Source of the DNA: Tepidimonas taiwanensis
GTDB lineage: Bacteria > Pseudomonadota > Gammaproteobacteria > Burkholderiales > Burkholderiaceae_C
Reading direction: 5' to 3'
NCBI RefSeq assembly: GCF_020162115.1
Contig: NZ_CP083911.1
Location: 1,054,001 to 1,118,000, forward strand
Length of the DNA stretch: 64,000 bases
Positions 54,878 through 62,378 of the stretch are shown one piece after another (within the stretch, counting starts at the first letter, position 1; the number at the start of each line of letters is the position of its first letter). Below the pieces are notes generated by a model, which had not been told where the DNA came from, ran no database searches, and was given only the letters and a program-made list of their open reading frames with translations. The translations under genes and the position numbers were made by a program.

Positions 54878-56494
54878 ATGCAACACGACAAAATCCTCAT
54901 CCTGGACTTCGGCTCGCAGGTGACGCAGCTGATCGCGCGCCGTGTGCGCGAGGCGCACGTCTACTGCGAGGTGCACCCCTGCGACGTCAGCAGTGAGTGG
55001 GTGCGCCAGTACGCCGCGGACGGACGGCTCAAGGGCATCATCCTCTCGGGCAGCCACGCCAGCGTCTACGAGGTGGACGACAAGGCGCCGGATGCGGTCT
55101 TCGAACTCGGCGTGCCGGTGCTGGGCATCTGCTACGGGATGCAGACCATGGCGCAGCAGCTGGGCGGCCGGGTCGAGGCGGGGCAGACGCGCGAGTTCGG
55201 CTACGCCGAGGTGCGCGCGCGCGGTCATACGGCGCTGTTGCGCGACATCGCCGACTTCCACACGCCCGAAGGGCACGGGATGCTGAAGGTTTGGATGAGC
55301 CACGGCGACAAGGTGGTCGAGATGCCACCGGGCTTCAAGCTCATGGCCAGCACCGACGCGTGCCCCATCGCCGGCATGGCGGACGAGACCCGGCGCTTCT
55401 ACGGCGTGCAGTTCCACCCGGAGGTCACGCACACGGTGCAGGGCCGGGCGATCCTGGAGCGCTTCGTGCTCGACATCTGCGGGGCCAAGCCCGACTGGAT
55501 CATGCGCGACCACATCGAGGAGGCGGTCGCCGCCATCCGCGAGCAGGTGGGCGACGAAGAGGTCATCCTCGGCCTGTCGGGCGGGGTGGATTCGTCCGTG
55601 GCGGCGGCGTTGATCCACCGCGCCATCGGCGACCAGTTGACCTGCGTCTTCGTCGACCACGGCCTGCTTCGCCTGCACGAGGGCGACATGGTGATGGACA
55701 TGTTCGCCGGCAAGCTGCACGCCAAGGTCATCCGCGTCGACGCGAGCGACCTGTTCCTGCGCGAGCTCGCCGGTGTCACCGATCCGGAGCAAAAGCGCAA
55801 GATCATCGGCCGCCTGTTCGTCGACGTCTTCAAGGCCGAGGCCGAAAAGCTCAAGGCCGCGCGCCCGGGCTCCAAGGGCGCGCAGTGGCTCGCGCAAGGC
55901 ACGATCTACCCCGACGTCATCGAGTCCGGTGGCGCCAAGAGCAAAAAAGCCGTCACCATCAAGAGCCATCACAACGTCGGCGGCCTGCCAGAGCAACTCG
56001 GCCTGAAGCTGCTGGAGCCCCTGCGCGACCTGTTCAAGGACGAGGTGCGCGAGTTGGGCGTGGCGCTGGGCCTGCCGCACGACATGGTGTACCGGCACCC
56101 CTTCCCGGGGCCGGGGCTGGGCGTGCGTATCCTGGGTGAGGTCAAGAAAGAGTACGCCGACCTGCTGCGCCGCGCGGATGCCATCTTCATCGAGGAGTTG
56201 CGCTCGACGCTGGAGCCCAACACCGGCAAACCGTGGTACGACCTGGTCAGCCAGGCTTTTGCGGTCTTCCTGCCCGTCAAGAGCGTGGGCGTGATGGGCG
56301 ACGGCCGCACCTACGACTACGTCGTGGCACTTCGCGCCGTGCAGACAAGCGACTTCATGACCGCCGACTGGGCCGAACTCCCCTACAGCCTGCTCAAGCG
56401 CGTCTCCAGCCGCATCATCAACGAGGTGCGCGGCATCAACCGCGTCACCTACGACGTCAGCTCCAAACCACCGGCGACGATCGAGTGGGAGTGA
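54878..56494 (+). CDS. guaA: GMP synthase (glutamine-hydrolysing)
   Basis: Aminates XMP to GMP. The 538 residues comprise a class-I glutamine amidotransferase (nucleophile in [16 protein letters not shown], His in QFHPEVTHT), an ATP-pyrophosphatase P-loop [11 protein letters not shown], and the C-terminal dimer domain ending ATIEWE. ATG at 54878 ([13 protein letters not shown]) is the family start. It is flanked by toxin-antitoxin pairs on both sides. Confidence 0.97.
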   Translation: MQHDKILILDFGSQVTQLIARRVREAHVYCEVHPCDVSSEWVRQYAADGRLKGIILSGSHASVYEVDDKAPDAVFELGVPVLGICYGMQTMAQQLGGRVEAGQTREFGYAEVRARGHTALLRDIADFHTPEGHGMLKVWMSHGDKVVEMPPGFKLMASTDACPIAGMADETRRFYGVQFHPEVTHTVQGRAILERFVLDICGAKPDWIMRDHIEEAVAAIREQVGDEEVILGLSGGVDSSVAAALIHRAIGDQLTCVFVDHGLLRLHEGDMVMDMFAGKLHAKVIRVDASDLFLRELAGVTDPEQKRKIIGRLFVDVFKAEAEKLKAARPGSKGAQWLAQGTIYPDVIESGGAKSKKAVTIKSHHNVGGLPEQLGLKLLEPLRDLFKDEVRELGVALGLPHDMVYRHPFPGPGLGVRILGEVKKEYADLLRRADAIFIEELRSTLEPNTGKPWYDLVSQAFAVFLPVKSVGVMGDGRTYDYVVALRAVQTSDFMTADWAELPYSLLKRVSSRIINEVRGINRVTYDVSSKPPATIEWE

Positions 56495-56563
56495 ACCCTC
56501 CGGGGGGATGACCGCCTGGTTGGTATCGTGCAGTCGGCGACGCCTAGCGGGAGTTTGGGGTTT

Positions 56564-56598
56564 ATCATGAAAAGGGTTTCGATTCGCCCGTTCATGAT
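56564..56598. repeat. Inverted repeat upstream of mntA-hepT
   Basis: ATCATGAA (56564-56571) and TTCATGAT (56591-56598) are perfect 8-base arms around 19 bases, ending right at the GGAGG ribosome site of mntA. This is where an autoregulatory operator or translation-controlling hairpin would lie. Confidence 0.6.
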
Positions 56599-56610
56599 GG
56601 AGGCACGCCG

Positions 56611-56901
56611 ATGAGACCTTCCGTTGCCCTTGACCAAAAACGTGAGGCCGTGCGCGCAGCAGTCGGTCGGTTTCGCGTGGCGAATCCGCGTGTCTTTGGG
56701 TCGGTCCTCCATGGCGCCGACCGGGAAGGCAGTGATCTGGACTTGTTGGTGGATGCCCTTCCCGGTACGACCCTGTTCGATCTGGGTGATCTGCAAGGAG
56801 AACTGGAAGCCTTGCTCGGGGTGCGGGTCGAAGTACTGACACCGGGGGATCTGCCACTCCGATTCCGCCAACAGGCACTGGCGCAGGCTAGGCCCCTATG
56901 A
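56611..56901 (+). CDS. mntA: MntA-type nucleotidyltransferase antitoxin
   Basis: A 96-residue minimal nucleotidyltransferase. It has the GSX10DXD active site: Gly30-Ser31, then Asp42 and Asp44 in GSDLDLLV. MntA antitoxins AMPylate a tyrosine of the HEPN toxin. GGAGG lies 7 bases before the ATG. It overlaps hepT by 4 bases. Confidence 0.9.
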   Translation: MRPSVALDQKREAVRAAVGRFRVANPRVFGSVLHGADREGSDLDLLVDALPGTTLFDLGDLQGELEALLGVRVEVLTPGDLPLRFRQQALAQARPL

Positions 56902-57236
56902 CGCCGAGTCGCCTGGACGACTACCTCGCTCACATGCGACAGGCGGCGGCCGACGCGTGCGGCTTTGTCGAAGGCATGAGGAAGGATGACTTTCTGGCGG
57001 ACAAGCGCACGCAACAGGCGGTCATCATGAGCCTCCTCATCATCGGCGAGGCAGCCACCAAGATCATGGACGGCTACGCGGCATTCGCCGAGCAGAATCC
57101 GGAGGTGCCGTGGCGCGCGATGCGCGGCATGCGCAACCGTATCGCCCATGGTTACTTCGAGATCAACCTGGAGGTGGTTTGGGACACGGTTCAGATCGCG
57201 CTCCCGGATTTGCTGGAACGACTGCGTAAGATATGA
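56898..57236 (+). CDS. hepT: HepT-type HEPN-domain toxin RNase
   Basis: A 112-residue helical HEPN (DUF86) protein. The catalytic and target motif RX4HXY is intact: Arg79, His84, Tyr86 in RNRIAHGYF. The Tyr is the residue AMPylated by MntA in characterised pairs. SLLIIGEAATKIMD is a typical dimer helix. An intact active site and antitoxin suggest a functional module. Confidence 0.9.
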   Translation: MTPSRLDDYLAHMRQAAADACGFVEGMRKDDFLADKRTQQAVIMSLLIIGEAATKIMDGYAAFAEQNPEVPWRAMRGMRNRIAHGYFEINLEVVWDTVQIALPDLLERLRKI

Positions 57237-57320
57237 CCCCCAGGTTGGGCTCGCAAAGCATTTCTTTGTGGTGTCGTGGGTGAACGCGGCGCGATCGTCC
57301 ACTACTGCTACACTGGTCGG

Positions 57321-57650
57321 ATGTACCTGCCACCACAGTTTCGCTGTGACGATCCCGCCATCGCAGCCGAGCTGATGCGTGCGCACCCGTTTGCCAGCCT
57401 CATCAGCGCGGACCACGACGGTCTGCCGTTCGTGACCCACCTTGCGCTGCACCTGCAGGAGCATGAGGGCGGCTGGGTCCTGTTGGGTCACGTCGCCAAA
57501 GGCAATCCGCACGGGCGGCATCTGCAGGCGCGGCCCTGGGCAGTGGTGACATTTCTGGGACCCCACGCTTATTTGGCGCCCGCCGTCTATCTGGACCGTA
57601 AGGACCGCTTGGGTCTGCCGCGCGAACAGTCACCCGACGCCACGATGTGA
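57321..57650 (+). pseudogene. Truncated PaiB-like FMN-binding regulator
   Basis: The first 92 or so residues read MYLPPQFRCDDPAIAAELMR onward to FLGPHAYLAPAVYLDR, the start of PaiB-type FMN-binding negative regulators (about 200-215 residues). The sequence then departs from the family and stops at 57650, 109 residues in all. About half the protein, including the conserved WNY segment, is lost. Its stop overlaps the tadA start (GTGA), so the relic may still couple translation to tadA. Confidence 0.75.
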
Positions 57651-58693
57651 CAACCCAGGACGAACTCCACATGGCCGAGGCGCTGGCGCTGGCGCGCCGG
57701 GCGGCCGAGCGCGGCGAGGTGCCGGTCGGTGCCGTGGTCGTTCACGCGGGGCGTGTCATCGGCCGTGGGCACAACCAGCCGGTGGCGAGCCATGATCCCA
57801 CGGCGCACGCCGAAATCGTCGCGCTGCGCGAGGCGGCCCAGGCGCTGGGCAACTACCGGCTGGAGGGCTGCACGCTGTATGTGACGGTGGAGCCGTGCCC
57901 GATGTGCGCGCAGGCAGCGCTGCACGCACGGCTGGCGCGCGTGGTGTACGGGGCGCCGGAGCCGCGCACCGGGGCGGCGGGCTCGGTGGTCGATCTGTTT
58001 GCCGACCGGCGCCTCAACGCCCACACCACCGTGCAGGGCGGGGTGATGGCCGAGGCGGCCGCGGCGCTGATGCAGGCATTTTTCCAACGTCGGCGGGCGA
58101 GCCAACGCGCCAGTGCGCAACCGCTGCGCTCGGACGCACTGCGCACACCCGACGCGGCGTTCGCGGCCGTTTGGCAGCGGGCGCAGGCGTTGGGGATTCC
58201 GGTGACCGCCTCGCACACACGGCAAGATTTGCCCGCACTGGCGGGACTGCGCCTGCACTGGCTGGACGTGGGGCCCGCCGATGCGCCGCTGCCGTGGGTG
58301 TGCCTGCACGGACCGGATGCGTGGTGGCCGCAGTGGTTGCCCTGGCTGGTCGGCGCGCGCGAACGTGGCGAGCGCTGCCTCGTGCCCGATCTAATCGGCT
58401 TTGGCCAGAGCGACAAGCCGAAGAAGACAGCGTGGCACACGCCGCAGCGCCATGCGGCCGTGCTGGCCGAATGGCTGGAGGCGCTGGGTGTGGGGGCGTG
58501 CCGGCTGGCGCTGGCGCCCGGCGCGGACTGGCTGTTGCCCGCGTTGCAGGCCACGCTGGGGCCGCGGCTGCACGGCGTCACCCCGGTGGGGCCCGACGCG
58601 CTGCTGCCCCCGGCGGCGGACTGGCTGGGAGCGCCGTTTCCCGACCGGGGCCACCGAGCGGGGCCGCAGGCGCTGGCGGCGCTGGCTGGATAA
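57647..58693 (+). CDS. tadA: tRNA adenosine(34) deaminase TadA fused to a degenerate alpha/beta-hydrolase domain
   Basis: Residues 1-150 are a complete TadA, which makes inosine at the wobble position of tRNA-Arg(ACG): zinc ligands His and catalytic Glu in TAHAEIVAL, cysteines in VEPCPMC. Residues about 165-348 resemble the N-terminal half of haloalkane-dehalogenase-type alpha/beta hydrolases (LHWLDVGPADAPLPWVCLHG, LVPDLIGFGQSDKP). The expected nucleophile elbow is replaced by LALAPGADW and the C-terminal half is missing, so that half is probably inactive. E. coli TadA is only 167 residues. Start is GTG at 57647. Confidence 0.88.
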   Translation: MTTQDELHMAEALALARRAAERGEVPVGAVVVHAGRVIGRGHNQPVASHDPTAHAEIVALREAAQALGNYRLEGCTLYVTVEPCPMCAQAALHARLARVVYGAPEPRTGAAGSVVDLFADRRLNAHTTVQGGVMAEAAAALMQAFFQRRRASQRASAQPLRSDALRTPDAAFAAVWQRAQALGIPVTASHTRQDLPALAGLRLHWLDVGPADAPLPWVCLHGPDAWWPQWLPWLVGARERGERCLVPDLIGFGQSDKPKKTAWHTPQRHAAVLAEWLEALGVGACRLALAPGADWLLPALQATLGPRLHGVTPVGPDALLPPAADWLGAPFPDRGHRAGPQALAALAG

Positions 58694-58694
58694 T
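58689..58694 (+). promoter_or_regulatory. -10 box of the LD-carboxypeptidase gene (probably leaderless)
   Basis: GATAAT overlaps the tadA stop codon and ends 6 bases before the next ATG. No SD sequence is present. Confidence 0.45.
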
Positions 58695-58700
58695 CGCGTG

Positions 58701-59621
58701 ATGGCGCATCTTTACGTGTATTCCCCCAGCGGCGCGGTGCGTGACCGGGCTGCGTTCCGGCGCGCGCTGCGGCGGTTGGAGGCCGCCGGCCACGCGGTCG
58801 AAGTAGATCCGGCTGTATTGGCCAGCCACCAGCGCTTTGCCGGGGACGACGAGACGCGGCTCGCCGCGATCGGCCGGGCGGCCGCAAGCGGCGCCGATAT
58901 CGCGCTGACCACACGCGGCGGCTATGGCCTGACGCGCCTGCTGCCGCGCCTGCCGTACGACGCGATCGCCGCGTCGGTCGAGCGCGGCATGGCCTGGGTG
59001 GGCTTGAGTGACTTCACCGCGATGCAGATGGCCGTGCTGGCGCAACGGGGCACGCTCACCTGGGCAGGCCCGGCGCTGATGGAGGACTGGGCCACCGACA
59101 CGCCGGACGAGATCACGATGGCGTGTTTCGACGACCTCGCGCAAGGCGTGGGGGAGGGGACGGGCTGGCGGCTGCCGCTGGCGGACCTGCGCGCGTATCC
59201 CGCGCTGGCGCAGGCGTGGCACCTGCACGACGCCGTTCTGTGGGGCGGCAACCTGTCGATCCTCGCGGGTCTTGTGGGCACACCCTACCTGCCGGCCGTG
59301 GTGGACGGGGTGCTCTTTTTGGAGGACGTCGGCGAACACCCGTATCGCATCGAGCGGCTGCTGACGCAACTGCTGCTCGCCGGGGTACTCGGCCGCCAGC
59401 GGGCGATCCTGCTGGGCGCGTTCAACCGCTTCACGCTCACGCCGCACGACCGGGGTTTCCGGCTCGCCACGGTGGTCGATTGGCTGCGCGCGCAGCTGCC
59501 GGACGTGCCGGTGCTCACGGGCCTGCCGTTTGGGCATGTCCCGACCAAGGTGATCCTGCCGGTCGGCCGCCGCATCGAGGCGGTGGTCCAGGAGCGCGAG
59601 GTGCTGCTGTTCTGGGACTGA
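58701..59621 (+). CDS. ldcA: LD-carboxypeptidase (peptidase family S66)
   Basis: Trims the terminal D-alanine of tetrapeptides during murein recycling. The 306 residues show SPSGAVRD, TRGGYGLTRLLP, the nucleophile Ser in GLSDFTAMQ, the Glu in VLFLEDVGE and the His in LPFGHVPTKVILPVG, which form the S66 Ser-His-Glu triad. No signal peptide, so cytoplasmic like E. coli LdcA. It converges with cphA. Confidence 0.92.
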   Translation: MAHLYVYSPSGAVRDRAAFRRALRRLEAAGHAVEVDPAVLASHQRFAGDDETRLAAIGRAAASGADIALTTRGGYGLTRLLPRLPYDAIAASVERGMAWVGLSDFTAMQMAVLAQRGTLTWAGPALMEDWATDTPDEITMACFDDLAQGVGEGTGWRLPLADLRAYPALAQAWHLHDAVLWGGNLSILAGLVGTPYLPAVVDGVLFLEDVGEHPYRIERLLTQLLLAGVLGRQRAILLGAFNRFTLTPHDRGFRLATVVDWLRAQLPDVPVLTGLPFGHVPTKVILPVGRRIEAVVQEREVLLFWD

Positions 59622-59753
59622 AGCACGCCGCGCTGCGCGTCGCACACCTTTCGCTGAAGGCAGCCGGGGTGCTGCCGACGGTTGGGCCTGCCTCCCCAAC
59701 CGCTTCGGCGTCGCAGCCCGTGGGAAGGCGCTCTGATGCTGGCTGCCGCCGCT

Positions 59754-62348
59754 TCAGCCTGCCGCCGCAGGCGCTTTGTCGGCTTGCGCCACCCGCCGCG
59801 CGATGTGCGCCAAGGCTTCCTCCACCTGATCGACGAGGATCAGGCACAGATCGCCCGGCTGCAGGCGCGCCAGCGCCGTGTCGATGGCCACGAACTCGCC
59901 GCGGATGGCCGTTTGCCAGCGGGTCTTCGGCGCACCCTGCAGGCCCTGCTGCAGCAGCGCGATGACCTCGCCGTCGGCGCGGCCGCGCTGGCACGCGTCT
60001 TCGAACAGCACCACTTCGTCGAACACCTGGCCGATCAGCCGGGCCTGGTCCACGATGTCCTGATCCCGCCGGTCGCCGGCGGCGCTGATAACCACCACCC
60101 GCTTGCCGGCCGGCATCGCCTCGACGGCGCGGCACAGCGCGGCAATCGCGTCCGGGTTGTGGCCGTAGTCGGCGATCAGCGTCGCACCGCGGTAGGTGAA
60201 CCGGTTGAATCGCCCGGGGACGGTGTGGGCATCCGCCGTGAAGGTCTCCAGCCCGCGCGCGATTGCCTCCCACGGCACGCCGACGGCCCAGGCCGCGGCG
60301 ATGGCGGCCATGGTGTTTTCGACCTGAAAAGCGATCGCCCCGCCTTCGGTGAGCGGAATCTGCGCCAGCGGCACCCGGACCTGCCACCCGCCTTCGGCCG
60401 CGACGATGTGGCCGTCCTCCACGAACACGACGCGCTTGCCCAATGCCCGGTGGGTGGCGATCACGGGATGGTGCGCCGACGGGCCGAAATACGTGATCTG
60501 CCCGGCGCAGAACTCCGCCATCGCCACGCAGTGCGGATCGGCCGCGTTGAGCACCGCCATGCCGCCGACCGGGACGTTTTGCACGATCACGCGCTTGAGG
60601 ACGCTGACATCCTCCACGGTCGTGATGTAGTTCAGGCCCAGGTGGTCGCCCGTACCGATGTTGGTGACGACCGCCACCTGACAACGGTCGAACGCCAGCC
60701 CCTCGCGCAGGATGCCCCCGCGCGCGGTTTCCAGCACCGCCGCGTCCACATCCGGGTGCGCGAGCACCCGGCGCGCGCTCTTGGGGCCGCTGCAGTCGCC
60801 GCTGTCGATTTGCCGGCCGTTGACGTACACCCCGTTGGTGTCGGTAAAGCCCACGCGCCAGCCGCGCTGCCGCAGCAGGTGCGCGGTCAGCCGCACGGTG
60901 GTGGTCTTGCCATTGGTGCCGGTGACGGCGATGAGCGGAATGCGGCCATCCTCGCCCGGCGGGAACATGTGGTCGATGATCGCCTTGCCGACGTTGCGCC
61001 CCTTGCCGAACGAGGGGCTCAGGTGCATGCGCAGCCCCGGGGCGGCGTTGACCTCGACGATGCCCCCTTGCTGCGCCTCCAGCGGCTGCACGACGCTTTG
61101 GCACACCACGTCCACCCCGCACACGTCCAGCCCCACCGTGACGGCGGCGGCCACCGCCCGCTGCGCGACGAGCGGGTGCACCTCGTCGGTGACGTCGGTG
61201 GCGGTACCGCCGGTGGAGAGGTTGGCGTTGTTGCGCAGCACCACGCGCATGCCGCGCGGCGGTACCGATTCGGGCGTCAAACCTTGCTGCGCGAGCCGGT
61301 CGATGGCGATGTCATCGAGCCGGATGCGGGTCAGGGGCGTGGCATGCCCGTCGCCGCGGCGCGGATCGGCGTTGACCGCGTCCACGAGTTCCCGCACCGT
61401 GTGCACGCCATCGCCGATGACCAGCGGCGGATCGCGCCGGGCGGCCGCCACGAGCTGGCGCCCGACCACCAGCAGGCGAAAGTCGATGCCGGGCAGGTAG
61501 CGCTCGACCATCACCTCGCTGCCGTAGTGGCTGGCCGCCTCGAAGGCCGCCAGCACCTGCTCGCGCGTCTGGATGTTGACCGTCACGCCTTTGCCCTGGT
61601 TGCCGTCGCGGGGCTTGACGACGACGGCGCCCCCCAGCTCCTGCGCCGCGCGCCACGCGTCTTCGGCGTCGCGCACGGGCCGCCCGAGCGGCACCGGCAC
61701 GCCGGCGGCGTGCAGCAGCTTTTTGGTCAGTTCCTTGTCCTGGGCGATGGACTCGGCAATCGCGCTGGTCGTGTCGCACTCCGCCGCCTGGATGCGGCGC
61801 TGCTTGCTGCCCCAGCCGAGCTGCACGAGGCTGCCCGTCGTCAGGCGCCGGTAGGGGATGCCGCGCGCCACGGCCGCTTCGACGATGGAGCCGGTGGAGG
61901 GGCCCAGGCGCAGGTCCTCGTCCAGCTCCTTCAAGCGCGCGATCGCACCCGGCGTGTCGAACGGCCGGTCATCGCGCGCCGCCTGTAGCAACGCCACAGC
62001 GGTCTCGAAGGCCAGGCGGCCGACTTCCTCGACCGTGTACTCGATGACGACTTGGTACACGCCACCCTCGGGCGCGGCGATGGTGCGGCTGAAGCTCACC
62101 GGGCAGCCCGCCAGCGTCTGCAGCGCCAGGGCGCAGATCTCCAGCGCGTGCGCCATCGTGACCACGCCGTCCGCGGTCGGTTCCGGCAACACGCCCAGCT
62201 CCGGAAAGCGTTCGCGCAGCCGCTCTTCGAAGTGGGGGAGCTGATGCAAATCCAACTCGGGCGGCTCGCAGCGGACGGTGGCTTCGATGGCCGTGTAGCG
62301 GCTCCACAGGTTGGGGCCGCGCAGGGCCCGCAGGCGGATGATGTCCAT
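59754..62348 (-). CDS. cphA: Cyanophycin synthetase
   Basis: Builds the storage polymer multi-L-arginyl-poly-L-aspartate. The 864 residues contain an N-terminal domain, a central ATP-grasp (VVVKPRDGNQGKGVTVNI), and a Mur-ligase-like half with an intact P-loop VTGTNGKTTTVRL near residue 475 and the C-terminal RFNRFTYRGATLIADYGHNPDA. All three parts are complete, as in active CphA1. It is downstream of a second cph gene with 30 bases between. glnD in the same window is a nitrogen-sensing neighbour at distance. Confidence 0.94.
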   Translation of the reverse strand: MDIIRLRALRGPNLWSRYTAIEATVRCEPPELDLHQLPHFEERLRERFPELGVLPEPTADGVVTMAHALEICALALQTLAGCPVSFSRTIAAPEGGVYQVVIEYTVEEVGRLAFETAVALLQAARDDRPFDTPGAIARLKELDEDLRLGPSTGSIVEAAVARGIPYRRLTTGSLVQLGWGSKQRRIQAAECDTTSAIAESIAQDKELTKKLLHAAGVPVPLGRPVRDAEDAWRAAQELGGAVVVKPRDGNQGKGVTVNIQTREQVLAAFEAASHYGSEVMVERYLPGIDFRLLVVGRQLVAAARRDPPLVIGDGVHTVRELVDAVNADPRRGDGHATPLTRIRLDDIAIDRLAQQGLTPESVPPRGMRVVLRNNANLSTGGTATDVTDEVHPLVAQRAVAAAVTVGLDVCGVDVVCQSVVQPLEAQQGGIVEVNAAPGLRMHLSPSFGKGRNVGKAIIDHMFPPGEDGRIPLIAVTGTNGKTTTVRLTAHLLRQRGWRVGFTDTNGVYVNGRQIDSGDCSGPKSARRVLAHPDVDAAVLETARGGILREGLAFDRCQVAVVTNIGTGDHLGLNYITTVEDVSVLKRVIVQNVPVGGMAVLNAADPHCVAMAEFCAGQITYFGPSAHHPVIATHRALGKRVVFVEDGHIVAAEGGWQVRVPLAQIPLTEGGAIAFQVENTMAAIAAAWAVGVPWEAIARGLETFTADAHTVPGRFNRFTYRGATLIADYGHNPDAIAALCRAVEAMPAGKRVVVISAAGDRRDQDIVDQARLIGQVFDEVVLFEDACQRGRADGEVIALLQQGLQGAPKTRWQTAIRGEFVAIDTALARLQPGDLCLILVDQVEEALAHIARRVAQADKAPAAAG

Positions 62349-62378
62349 GGCGATGGGCGGGGTGGGGCAGCGTAAGCG

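Noticed and set aside
59682..61988. A 768-codon plus-strand frame opposite cphA
   Set aside because: The minus-strand cphA has intact motifs; this frame has none.
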